Part shown: positions 29,150-37,351 of the stretch, one piece after another
Position numbering within the stretch: position 1 is the first letter of the stretch
How the letters are laid out: the number at the start of each line of letters is the position of its first letter
NCBI GenBank assembly: GCA_006503475.1
Contig: RSEH01000262.1
Location: 1 to 64,000, forward strand
DNA from: Stentor roeselii
Lineage: Eukaryota > Ciliophora > Heterotrichea > Heterotrichida > Stentoridae
Direction: 5' to 3'
DNA length: 64,000 nucleotides
Made by a program: the position numbers and the translations under genes
The notes under the pieces: model-generated
The model's input: only the letters and a program-made list of their open reading frames with translations
The model's database searches: none
Told to the model about the DNA's origin: nothing

Positions 29150-31879
29150 ATGGCGATTTTGGCAAGGTTATTCTACCGATTAGGGAAATTCAACTCCCAC
29201 CATCCAATCATCGTGATCTTGGCAGCTTTGGCCTTCACCGGCTTTTGTGCTGTGGGGTTGATTTGGATGAGTGTCTCCACAAACCCTCAAAAGCTTTGGG
29301 TAGACCCTGAGTCTCGATCGTATCACGAGCAAAAATATTTCAATGATAAATTCGGCAAGTTTTATAGAGTCAATCAAGCGATTTTCACTTCGAGGAAAGG
29401 AAGGGATTCTACTGATGTGTTTCAAAAAGAGTACCTCGAAGAACTATGGCTAGTACAAACCCAGATGGAGAGTAAAATTTTGATGTACGATGATAAAATG
29501 TACACAGTTGACGACTACTGCTACAAGCCGGTAAAAGGCAAAGGTTGTTTCATATCATCTCCAATGGACTACTGGAAGATGAACATCACAGCGATGCAAG
29601 TCGACCCAGACATAAAAACAACAGCTCAATGCGTGAACCAACAAGAAGGCCAGCAGATTTTGTGTTCAGACCGAAACAACATCCCAATCATCCGAAACGT
29701 GACATTCGGGGGAGTCCATTGTCTGGAAGGTACAAGCGGTCCTTGTTCATCTTGTAAAATCGATGCAAGAGCTCTGATTATCACATTTTTACTCGAAAAT
29801 CAACACAAAAACATCGATGACGGAGTAGAAGAATGGGAAAAGGAGGTCTTTGAAAAGGTGATAAAAGATTATAATGATGATGACTCCAAATTGATGAAAA
29901 TTGTTTATTATAGTGAAAGGTCTATTTCTGATGAACTGGATCAAGAAGATAGTCAAAATATTTTGTATGTGATCCTGAGTTATGTGCTTATGTTTGCATA
30001 TATCTCTATTGCCATAGGGACTTTTCCTTCGAGACTTCATACTAGGTTTATGGTTGGAGGGTCAGGTATACTTATTGTGATTTGTAGCGTCATTATCGCC
30101 ATTGGGGCTACTTCTGCATTTGGAATCGTTTTGAGCATGATTTCGATTGAAGTCGTACCTTTTCTTATACTGGCCATCGGGGTGGACAATATGTTTATTA
30201 TATCTATTGGGGAAAAAACAGTCATTGAGTATGCTGAAAAAACTAGGCAGGACTTGCCACATGACGAGGTCCTCGGAAGAGCTCTAAAAGAAACCGGTCC
30301 AACAATCACAGCGGCAGCCTTTTCTGAAGCTGCAGCCTTCGCAGTAGGTGCGACGACAGGTATTCCTGCCCTGACCAACTTCTGCATAACAGCTGCAGTA
30401 GCAGTGGTAGCAGACTACTTACTTCAAATCACAGCCTTCGTCGCAATAATCGAGCTTGACTATCGTCGAAGAAAGCAGCGCCGACTTGACTGTCTTCCTT
30501 GTTTCGACCTTGAAGAAGCTCCAAAAGACCCTCGCCGTCAAATAATCCGTAAATTTGTGACAAAAATATACGAGCCAGCTCTTTTTCACCCAATTTCAAA
30601 GATTTCAGTTTTAATCGCTTTTGTTGGTTTTTTCGTGATGTCTTTTGGAAGTTATAATCACATCAAACTTGGACTTACTGAGCAAGTTTCAGTGATAAAA
30701 GACGGGGATTTATACGATTACTTCAATACTTACAATGATTTCTTAGAAGTTGGAGCAATTGCTTATATAGTGTTTAAAAATATCGACTACACAAATGAAA
30801 AAAACGCGATTTTACTTGACCAGGTCAGTGACGCTTTATCGACAATGACGAAAACAGTCCAACCGCCAGTGTACTCCTGGGTGAAGAACATTAAAAGTTT
30901 TATAAGTGACGTGCAACCTGAATGCAACAACAGCGATATAATTCAATACGACTTTAAAACACAAGTGAGAAGGTTCTTACAGGTGAGTATCGACAGTGTT
31001 TGTTGTAAAAAATACGGAATATGTGGAGAACAATACGATACTGACATCATCTTCGATGACGACGGGCAGATCATTGCAAGTCGCTTTCGATTCCAACATA
31101 AAGCCTTGACGAATCAAAAGGACTACATCGACGCTTTAAGAGACACTCGATACGCAGTAGACAAGATATCGAAAGACATGGTCCCGTTGATGAACTCAAA
31201 GGCAAACCTGAAGGCTTCTGTTGACTGGGTCTCAAGTTCCTCATCAAAGCAAAACGACGACCGTCTGGCTTACAGCTATTCCCTTTTTTACGTTTACTAT
31301 GAACAATACAGTAAAATTCGTGGACAGGCCATTCAAAATCTTCTCCTGGCTTTCGGTGCAGTACTTCTCGCAATTGAACTACTGACCAACCTCTACGCAG
31401 CTCTAATCGTCACTGCAATGGTTGGATGTACCAGTTGGGGACTTATTGGCTTTTGTTATATTTGGAATGAAGTTGCTGGAGGGTATAAAGTTGAGATCAA
31501 TGCGATTAGTGTCGTGAATCTTGTCATGTGTTGTGGACTTGCTGTTGAGTTCTGTGTTCATATCACGACTTCCTTTTTAAAGCAGACTGGGAATAGAGAG
31601 CAAAGAGCGAGAAAAGCACTTATTGATATGGGAAGCACGGTTATGACCGGAATTGTTTCGACCAAGTTTATTGGAGTTGTTGTGTTGGGACTTGCTCCTA
31701 GTGAGATCTTTCGGCTTTATTTCTTTAGGATGTATATGGGGATCATTGTACTTGGGTTCTTTCATGGACTTGCACTTCAACCGATTCTGCTCTCGTATAT
31801 TGGACCGAAAAGTGAGGTGAAAGAAAAGAAACCGAAGAGACATGATAGGATGTTGGAAACTATTTCTAGGTCAAATTAA
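29150..31879 (+). CDS. NPC1/Patched-like sterol-sensing-domain transporter
   Basis: The 909-aa membrane protein has an N-terminal TM segment (about 18-42) and NPC1-like PQKLWVDPESRSYHEQKYFNDKFGKF. A Cys-rich lumenal loop follows (about 60-250), then a five-helix sterol-sensing domain (about 262-440, with AIGVDNMFIISIGE), a second lumenal loop, and a C-terminal helix bundle with VEFCVHITTSF, MGSTVMTGI and YFFRMYMGIIVLGFFHGLALQPILLSYIGP. These C-terminal motifs match NPC1 very closely. The N-terminal cholesterol-binding domain of animal NPC1 is absent, as in many protist homologues. It likely moves sterols or other lipids at endolysosomal or surface membranes. Its stop lies 11 bp from the convergent PP2C-like gene. 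Confidence 0.92.
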   Translation: MAILARLFYRLGKFNSHHPIIVILAALAFTGFCAVGLIWMSVSTNPQKLWVDPESRSYHEQKYFNDKFGKFYRVNQAIFTSRKGRDSTDVFQKEYLEELWLVQTQMESKILMYDDKMYTVDDYCYKPVKGKGCFISSPMDYWKMNITAMQVDPDIKTTAQCVNQQEGQQILCSDRNNIPIIRNVTFGGVHCLEGTSGPCSSCKIDARALIITFLLENQHKNIDDGVEEWEKEVFEKVIKDYNDDDSKLMKIVYYSERSISDELDQEDSQNILYVILSYVLMFAYISIAIGTFPSRLHTRFMVGGSGILIVICSVIIAIGATSAFGIVLSMISIEVVPFLILAIGVDNMFIISIGEKTVIEYAEKTRQDLPHDEVLGRALKETGPTITAAAFSEAAAFAVGATTGIPALTNFCITAAVAVVADYLLQITAFVAIIELDYRRRKQRRLDCLPCFDLEEAPKDPRRQIIRKFVTKIYEPALFHPISKISVLIAFVGFFVMSFGSYNHIKLGLTEQVSVIKDGDLYDYFNTYNDFLEVGAIAYIVFKNIDYTNEKNAILLDQVSDALSTMTKTVQPPVYSWVKNIKSFISDVQPECNNSDIIQYDFKTQVRRFLQVSIDSVCCKKYGICGEQYDTDIIFDDDGQIIASRFRFQHKALTNQKDYIDALRDTRYAVDKISKDMVPLMNSKANLKASVDWVSSSSSKQNDDRLAYSYSLFYVYYEQYSKIRGQAIQNLLLAFGAVLLAIELLTNLYAALIVTAMVGCTSWGLIGFCYIWNEVAGGYKVEINAISVVNLVMCCGLAVEFCVHITTSFLKQTGNREQRARKALIDMGSTVMTGIVSTKFIGVVVLGLAPSEIFRLYFFRMYMGIIVLGFFHGLALQPILLSYIGPKSEVKEKKPKRHDRMLETISRSN

Positions 31880-31890
31880 GCGAAAAGTTA

Positions 31891-33189
31891 TTAATTAACC
31901 CCAAAAAACACCACTATTACGGAAATGTCTTCTTTGTCTTCGTTTTTTAACTTCCAACGACGGTCTGCCTCGCTGATTAACTCCTCGCAGGCTAAGTCGA
32001 CTTTATTTTCTTCCCAACTGGTTCTTACAATACATATTACTTCTATTTCGTTGAGGACTTTCCAGAGACCAGTACTTCCAATAATGAGAAATTTATCATC
32101 AGGTGTCAAGTAATGCTCTTTAATCTCAGGGTTAGCAGTGATTCCGATATATTTACCGATCTTATCACCAATAGACCTTGTGATTTCAAGTCCAGGAGTA
32201 TTATCATCCCCCATATACGCCTTTTCACATCCAATGACTTCTCCAGTTTCCTGAACGACTTCCACAGCAATCCTGGCATGATTCTGTATCATTCTTTCCC
32301 TTTCTCTTTTATTTTGTAAATTATGCAAAAAATACAAAGAAACCGCTTCCCATCGTACCCCAAAACTTCCAATAACCGCTTTACAATCTCCAAGCGAAGC
32401 ACAAACTAAAATATTTCCACAAATAAAAACACAAATCAAAGTAGCTCCCGAAAAAGTTCTATCAATTTTCGTATTTCTCAAACTTTCCTCAGTTTTAAGC
32501 GTCGCTTGAACCAAAGCTGTTTTCGCAGACTCGACACTAGGTTCAGGACTAAGATAAAGTTGAAGAAAATTCAAATAATTTTCTTTGATATGTTCAGAGA
32601 TTAAATGGCCTTCAGACCCATGGCCATCACTAATTCCGAATAAATACTGGCCTCTTATTTTCATTAGATTTGCTTGAATCAAAACAGAGTCTTGATTATG
32701 TAACTTCGGCTTTCCTTTTATTGTTCCCACTCGTGACTTGAACCCTGCTCGGGTCACTGAATTTGCAACTGAAAATAAAGGAACGAGATGAGTTGTTGAC
32801 TTGGAAGAAGACGTTGTGTTCATGAGAGTTGAGACGTTAGAAGAAGTCATTTCTAATAAATGATGGGGTCTTGGACTTTCATGGGCTTGAAGTTTTGGAA
32901 GTTTATGAGGCTTGTTTCGAATGATTTTAGAGACTTCGAGACTTGGAAGTCTTGAAGTTGTGTTTATCTCTTCTCTTGCTATTGAAATTATGTCTCTTGT
33001 TTGACGAGAAGTTTCAGAGATTTTTGACATGGTTCCTCGAATCAAGGCATTTGAATAGTCTTTCAGTCTTTGAAGGTCGTCGTCGTTGATTCTTTGAGAG
33101 ACTGGGTCAAGGTTGGTCTCGCTTTGGTAAGTTCTGAGACTTTTCAACTTTTCGAGTTTTTGATTTTTTAGCTCTTTATGGCTCTGCAT
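31891..33189 (-). CDS. PP2C-like phosphatase with altered metal-site residues
   Basis: This 432-aa protein has a charged N-terminal region (1-145) and a PP2C domain (about 148-430). Recognisable motifs are NQDSVLI, FGISDGHG (D188), SGATLICVFI, LVCASLGDCKAVIG, LEITRSIGD and NPEIKEHYL. The motif normally written ASDGLWD reads GSTGLWK (371-377), so the metal-binding Asp is Thr373 and the following Asp is Lys. The C-terminal DN pair reads ED (420-421). One metal ligand is therefore lost and another is changed, so the protein may be weakly active or a pseudophosphatase. Its start codon lies 33 bp from the divergent gene at 33223. Confidence 0.87.
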   Translation of the reverse strand: MQSHKELKNQKLEKLKSLRTYQSETNLDPVSQRINDDDLQRLKDYSNALIRGTMSKISETSRQTRDIISIAREEINTTSRLPSLEVSKIIRNKPHKLPKLQAHESPRPHHLLEMTSSNVSTLMNTTSSSKSTTHLVPLFSVANSVTRAGFKSRVGTIKGKPKLHNQDSVLIQANLMKIRGQYLFGISDGHGSEGHLISEHIKENYLNFLQLYLSPEPSVESAKTALVQATLKTEESLRNTKIDRTFSGATLICVFICGNILVCASLGDCKAVIGSFGVRWEAVSLYFLHNLQNKRERERMIQNHARIAVEVVQETGEVIGCEKAYMGDDNTPGLEITRSIGDKIGKYIGITANPEIKEHYLTPDDKFLIIGSTGLWKVLNEIEVICIVRTSWEENKVDLACEELISEADRRWKLKNEDKEDISVIVVFFGVN

Positions 33190-33222
33190 TTAATAAGAGA
33201 TCATCTTCAATAATTCAAATAG

Positions 33223-33819
33223 ATGGACTTCCCACGATATCATAATATCAAACCTCGCACTAGGAAGGAACGAGAAGGGATGAGGGATAGAGAAGCCACT
33301 GAAAAAATGAGACTTAAAGAAAGGACTGGCGGTTACCATCAATATGAAGAGTTTCCTGGTATTCATCACCCTGAGATGAATAGTCATATGTACATACCCG
33401 AGTCCGAGAGGTTCGACAAAGACTTCGCAGCTTTAGAAAAGAAGCGTCGAGAAGAAGAAAACCAGAAAAAGCAGCAGCTAATGACAGCCAAACGTGAAGA
33501 AGTAATAAACCGAGAGATATCTCGATGGAAAATGATGGAAACCGAAGAGTCTCGTGAGCGTGAAAGACTAGAACAGCGTCAAGCCTCCTGGAAAGCCGGT
33601 CAAAAAAACAAGGCATCAGCAGCTTACAACCCAATAACCCTTGACTACGACACTACTGACCAGGGAAAGCAGCTGATGCAACAAGACGAGTACGTAAAAT
33701 ACAAGGCAGGTCTTCGAATGTTCAACCTTGACTCAAAAATGAACTCTCAATTCAACGTCATTACTGGAGAACCCCGAAGACCCACTAATTTACCCAGTCG
33801 ACCTCAGAGTAACTATTAG
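33223..33819 (+). CDS. Charged helical 198-aa protein, function unknown
   Basis: I do not recognise a family. Residues 1-60 are Arg/Lys/Glu-rich with GGYHQYEEFPGIHHPEMN; 60-130 is a strongly charged helix, probably a single long alpha-helix (KKRREEENQKKQQ, SRERERLEQRQAS). The C-terminal 70 residues look globular or motif-like, with SAAYNPITLDYD and NSQFNVITGEPRRP, two related N-x-(I/V)-T elements. Such short, charged proteins with repeated PIT-like motifs are often cytoskeletal or axonemal, but that is only a guess. The codon pattern looks coding throughout. Its stop lies 18 bp from the convergent CCCH gene. Confidence 0.75.
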   Translation: MDFPRYHNIKPRTRKEREGMRDREATEKMRLKERTGGYHQYEEFPGIHHPEMNSHMYIPESERFDKDFAALEKKRREEENQKKQQLMTAKREEVINREISRWKMMETEESRERERLEQRQASWKAGQKNKASAAYNPITLDYDTTDQGKQLMQQDEYVKYKAGLRMFNLDSKMNSQFNVITGEPRRPTNLPSRPQSNY

Positions 33820-33837
33820 AATAATTGATTGAGTTAA

Positions 33838-34128
33838 TTAATGATTAGAGATATCGCAAATCTTCGTAAAGACTGGAAGTCGAGCCTTCAAAGGTGAAGA
33901 ATTCATGAAATCAGTGTAATGCAAAAACATGCATTTTTCACCGAACATGCAGAAACCGTGATCGAAGAACTGTCGGCATTTTCTGGTTTTAGCGGAACCT
34001 CGCTTTTCATGTGCTCCATGGGCGAATACGCATTTTTCACCGAATTCACAGAATCCTGAAAGCCAGTTCTTACATAAGAGGGTCTTGTATCGGTTTTTTA
34101 TTGGTCTTGTTGGTGATACTTGGTTCAT
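33838..34128 (-). CDS. Small tandem CCCH zinc-finger RNA-binding protein (TTP/ZFP36-like)
   Basis: This 96-aa protein is little more than two CCCH fingers. Finger 1 is preceded by RYKTLLC, as in tristetraprolin, with spacing C-x7-C-x5-C-x3-H (CEFGEKCVFAH). Finger 2 has the canonical C-x8-C-x5-C-x3-H (CMFGEKCMFLH). Such tandem fingers bind AU-rich single-stranded RNA and usually guide mRNA decay or localisation. Finger 1 is one residue shorter than the TTP standard. There is no effector region beyond short tails. The 232-bp region upstream is G+T-rich on the plus strand. Confidence 0.9.
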   Translation of the reverse strand: MNQVSPTRPIKNRYKTLLCKNWLSGFCEFGEKCVFAHGAHEKRGSAKTRKCRQFFDHGFCMFGEKCMFLHYTDFMNSSPLKARLPVFTKICDISNH

Positions 34129-34360
34129 ATTATAAGGAATTGTTGAATTAGGTTTTAAATTCTTTGAACTTTGAGGAATTTTTAAGGGGTGAAGAAATTT
34201 GGTGATTAAGGGTTTGAAGGTTGGAATAAAATAATTTTTATGTGTAATAAATGTGGTGATTTTCTTATGGAGCTTTTAAAATAATGACTTTTTTTGGATG
34301 ATCTTTGAAGTATATTGAATATCTGGAAAATATAGAAGAAAAAGTAATTAAATAACAAAA

Positions 34361-35071
34361 CTAACTAGGATTCAATTTTATTCGAAGTTTTGTTGGAGTG
34401 ATTTTTTTACTTTGTTTGATTCTTTTAATGAATTCGATATTCTGCTGTTTCTTAACTTCATGAAAAGAGTTGATACATCGATGAATAGTTGATTTAGGAT
34501 TTTCCATACGTCTCATTAACGCCTCCACACTTTTCTTCAACAGTTCTTGTTTATTAGTAACTTTGAGGATTTTATTAACTTCCAAAGGTCTTTCCTCATC
34601 TTTACTAACTTGATGTACTTTTCCAAACAACTCTTCAAGTCTTCCAGTAATAGGTTGATTTTTCATGTGGTCCTCACAAGAAACTTCTTCCAATTCCTCA
34701 ACTTCAACTTCCATCCTCCTTTCGGTGTACCCAGCACGTGAACTGCAAAGTCTCGAATTCGAAGCTCTGATAAACTTTTTCATATAATTCGAGTTATTTT
34801 CCAAAGTACTTCTCACCATTCCAGGAGTATTCGATCTTCTATAAACCTTCTCAGAAAGTACAGGAAGCATTTTCCTTACTTTAGACCTTGTCTCTACTTT
34901 TGACTGTAAACTTTCAATTTCATTTGAAAGCTTTTGAATAGTTGTAGCACTTTGAACTGTGACTCTTTTATTAAAAGCTGCTGTTCGGATCTTTTCAAGG
35001 TTCACATAAATCTTTAAAGTCGTTGAAAGTGCGCCTTGCAAGTCTTTCATCAGAGCAGGACAGTCGATCAT
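34361..35071 (-). CDS. Basic coiled-coil protein, function unknown
   Basis: No family is recognised. The frame is open further upstream, but the first ATG is at 35071 (MIDCPALMKDLQ), giving 236 aa. Heptad-like helices occur at about 10-80 (TTIQKLSNEIESLQSKVE) and near 150-215, with a Glu-rich patch (MEVEVEELEEVSCEDH) and a very basic C-terminus (KRIKQSKKITPTKLRIKL). A structural or nucleic-acid-binding role is possible. Its start codon is 65 bp from the divergent DDX41-like gene. Confidence 0.65.
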   Translation of the reverse strand: MIDCPALMKDLQGALSTTLKIYVNLEKIRTAAFNKRVTVQSATTIQKLSNEIESLQSKVETRSKVRKMLPVLSEKVYRRSNTPGMVRSTLENNSNYMKKFIRASNSRLCSSRAGYTERRMEVEVEELEEVSCEDHMKNQPITGRLEELFGKVHQVSKDEERPLEVNKILKVTNKQELLKKSVEALMRRMENPKSTIHRCINSFHEVKKQQNIEFIKRIKQSKKITPTKLRIKLNPS

Positions 35072-35136
35072 TGAAGGATTATAGAGATAATAGTGAAATA
35101 AGGAAATCACGATGTTTAGAAGAAAACTTTGCAAAA

Positions 35137-36528
35137 ATGGAAAATCCTGTCGCTTGGCGTGCGAAAAAAAAGTACAGAGAAAAAACGGAAGTTCAGAAGG
35201 ATCGACTTCGAAGTCAGTTGAATGTTTTAGTCGCCGGTCAAGATGTGCCTTGTTTGGTGAAGTCCTTTCGGTCTATGCGCTTTCCGAAGGAATTGAGGGA
35301 TTGTTTGAAGGCTTTGAAAATCAGGCACCCGACACCTCTTCAAATGCAGGGACTTCCTGTTGTTCTTAGTGGACGTGATGCGCTTTTGGTTTCTATTTCG
35401 AGAGAAGGGAAAACTCTTTTGTTTGCTCTGCCTTTGATGGTTGCTTCGATTCAGGAAGAGGGTAGATTGAAGTTTGGAACTGGCGAAGGACCTTTGGCCT
35501 TGATTATTGTTCCTTCTAGAGAATTGGCGCAACAGATTTTTGAATTCTTGATTGACTTGAATCATCATTTTTTGAGTTATCCTAGACTTAAAATTGCACT
35601 TTGCACTGGAGGAGTTGATGTGCAAAGTCAGGTTCCGCTTGTTTCGCAGGGTGTTCATATCTTGATTAGCACACCTGGAAGACTTTCTGATATGCTTTCG
35701 AAGGAGCTGGTAAGTCTAAAAATGTGCCGATTTCTCGCAATCGACGAGGCTGACCGACTACTCGACTTAGGTTTCGACGAAGAACTAAAATCTCTAATGC
35801 AGAAAACCTCTCAAAACCTTCAAATAATCTTGACATCCCCCACAATCCCCAAAAAAATGCAAGATTTCGCAAGTAACTTCATGAAAAACCCAATCTTTAT
35901 AAGCCACAACAGGTCATCTCTTCTAAAACTTCCAATAATGCAGCACAGTGTCTGGGCCACAGAAGAAAATAAACTTGTAAAGCTTTTAGAAGCTTTGATT
36001 AAAACAGATCCTCCAGTTCTAGTCTTTTGCGAAAATAAAAACGAAAGTGATAAACTTGAAGACTATTTAAATATCAGGAAAATAAAATGTGCAAGTCTTC
36101 ATGGAGGCAAATCTCAGAATTCAAGAAGTAGAGCAATTCAAGATTTTAACAGAAAAAAAGTCGATGTTTTAATTGCCACTGATATCGCTGCCAAGGGACT
36201 TGGGTTTAGAGATGTTAAGCATATTGTGAACTTTGACCTTCCTAAGGATATTGACTCTTATATTCAGAGGGTCTGTAGGGCTGGGGCTAAAGCTGTTATA
36301 AGCAATTTGATCAGCAATAGGGTTGATAAAGTCTTTTTGAAGGATTTGACTGCTTTTCTTAAAGCCATGGGGGATAAGGTTCCTCAGTTTTTAAGTGAGT
36401 TTTTGGAGTTGATTGAAAGCAACTGCGAGATTTGTAATAGTCCTGGACATTTGAAGATGTTTTGCACGGTTTTCCAGCAAGACTCTCTAAAATACGAGCT
36501 TCCCCTAAGCAAAGTTTCATTAAAATAA
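35137..36528 (+). CDS. DDX41-like DEAD-box protein with degenerate helicase motifs
   Basis: From ATG 35137 the product is 463 aa; the frame is open to 35023 but without an ATG. The order matches DDX41: a basic start, VKSFRSMRFP, HPTPLQMQG with the Q motif, SGRD, DEAD motif DEADRLLDLGF, and a C-terminal zinc knuckle C-x2-C-x4-H-x4-C (CEICNSPGHLKMFC), which is special to DDX41. DDX41 acts in spliceosomes and in nucleic-acid sensing. Several motifs are altered: motif I SREGKT instead of TGSGKT, motif III SPT instead of SAT, motif V GLGF instead of GLDF, and motif VI QRVCRAG instead of HRIGRTGR. ATP hydrolysis coupled to unwinding looks doubtful, although GKT and DEAD remain. Confidence 0.88.
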   Translation: MENPVAWRAKKKYREKTEVQKDRLRSQLNVLVAGQDVPCLVKSFRSMRFPKELRDCLKALKIRHPTPLQMQGLPVVLSGRDALLVSISREGKTLLFALPLMVASIQEEGRLKFGTGEGPLALIIVPSRELAQQIFEFLIDLNHHFLSYPRLKIALCTGGVDVQSQVPLVSQGVHILISTPGRLSDMLSKELVSLKMCRFLAIDEADRLLDLGFDEELKSLMQKTSQNLQIILTSPTIPKKMQDFASNFMKNPIFISHNRSSLLKLPIMQHSVWATEENKLVKLLEALIKTDPPVLVFCENKNESDKLEDYLNIRKIKCASLHGGKSQNSRSRAIQDFNRKKVDVLIATDIAAKGLGFRDVKHIVNFDLPKDIDSYIQRVCRAGAKAVISNLISNRVDKVFLKDLTAFLKAMGDKVPQFLSEFLELIESNCEICNSPGHLKMFCTVFQQDSLKYELPLSKVSLK

Positions 36529-36534
36529 GTTACA

Positions 36535-36942
36535 TTATAATGAACTTTTCCTTTTAAACCTAAGACTAGTCTTCGGCGAGATCGATCCACAACTTTTCGG
36601 TGCCGATTCAAAACAATTACTTTTAAAACTCTGACTTTTTTTCCTCTCACTCGCGACGACAGGTCTAACAGAAAGTCCAAGTTTCTGTTCCCCAAAGATC
36701 CTTCCCTGAAAATCCTTAACACTAAAAAACTGTCTTTCACAATCAATCACATGAGTCGAGTTTTTCCTGAATTTTCCTCGAAAATCCGAGTTTTTTGAAT
36801 TTTCTTTATAAATCCCTGCAACTTTCTTCGTAAAAGACCTAGATGCTGAAGTTTTCCTAATCGAAAACTTATTCCAAGCCTCCCAACCGGACCCAACAAC
36901 GAATCTTTTGCTAGTTGAAGGGTAATAAGTGACTTTCTGCAT
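36535..36942 (-). CDS. Small basic protein, function unknown
   Basis: This 135-aa frame is squeezed between DDX41-like (stop-to-stop 6 bp) and IFT25 (start-to-start 6 bp). It starts MQKVTYYPSTSKRFVVGSG and is rich in Lys, Arg and Ser (FTKKVAGIYKENSKN, SLRFKRKSSL). No domain is recognised. It is taken as real because it fills the gap exactly with ATG and TAA and has no competing frame of better quality. It could be a nuclear or cytoskeletal basic protein. A chance open frame cannot be excluded. Confidence 0.55.
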   Translation of the reverse strand: MQKVTYYPSTSKRFVVGSGWEAWNKFSIRKTSASRSFTKKVAGIYKENSKNSDFRGKFRKNSTHVIDCERQFFSVKDFQGRIFGEQKLGLSVRPVVASERKKSQSFKSNCFESAPKSCGSISPKTSLRFKRKSSL

Positions 36943-36948
36943 TAATAA
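36943..36948. promoter_or_regulatory. 6-bp divergent gap (TAATAA) between two start codons
   Basis: The plus strand reads CAT TAATAA ATG, so two divergent start codons are six bases apart. If both genes are expressed, each promoter and 5' end must overlap the other gene. Confidence 0.6.
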
Positions 36949-37326
36949 ATGGCTCGAGTTCTGTTATCAACTTCTTACGACCCGGACTTTCCTCCAGAAA
37001 ACGTTTTAACTTCAAGTAACAAAGAGTTTTGGATGAGCACTGGTCTTTTTCCTCAAGAAATAGTTTTTCAGCTGCCTTCTTCAACTTCTCCAAGAGTTGT
37101 TCGAGTTGTTTCGAGTAATGTGAGACAAATCGTAATTGAAGCCTGTGAAGGTGCGCATATTGGAAGCTTTAGTAAAGTTGGTGAAAGTGAATTTGGGAAC
37201 AATGGAGGCGAGTTGCAGAAGGAAAGTGTTGATTTGAATGTTCCTAAACCGGTTAATTTTATTCGAGTTGTTTTTATGACGGGATGGGATGAGTTCATTT
37301 CGGTTCACTCGGTTAAGATAGAGTAA
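36949..37326 (+). CDS. IFT25: IFT25 (HSPB11), intraflagellar transport B subunit
   Basis: The 125-aa protein matches the IFT25/HSPB11 jelly-roll fold along its length. Key shared stretches are PPENVLTSSNKEFWMSTGLFPQEIVFQL near the N-terminus, the strand VVRVVSSNVRQIVIEAC, and the C-terminal RVVFMTGWDEFISVHSVKIE, which corresponds to the human FDHFASVHSV region. IFT25 pairs with the small GTPase IFT27 in the IFT-B complex and helps export cargo from cilia. Length is close to the usual 130-145 aa. ATG at 36949 directly follows TAATAA. The first 7TM receptor gene starts 26 bp after its stop. Confidence 0.92.
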   Translation: MARVLLSTSYDPDFPPENVLTSSNKEFWMSTGLFPQEIVFQLPSSTSPRVVRVVSSNVRQIVIEACEGAHIGSFSKVGESEFGNNGGELQKESVDLNVPKPVNFIRVVFMTGWDEFISVHSVKIE

Positions 37327-37351
37327 TAATAGATATAGTTAATAAGAGTCT

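Noticed and set aside
35023-35136. Longer N-terminus of the DDX41-like protein
   Set aside because: The extra frame starts at TTG without an ATG and would overlap the divergent gene; ATG at 35137 fits better.
35710-35730. Possible intron at GTAAGT in the DDX41-like gene
   Set aside because: The encoded LVSLKMCRFLA matches the DDX41 family, and no AG follows at the right distance with A at position 10.
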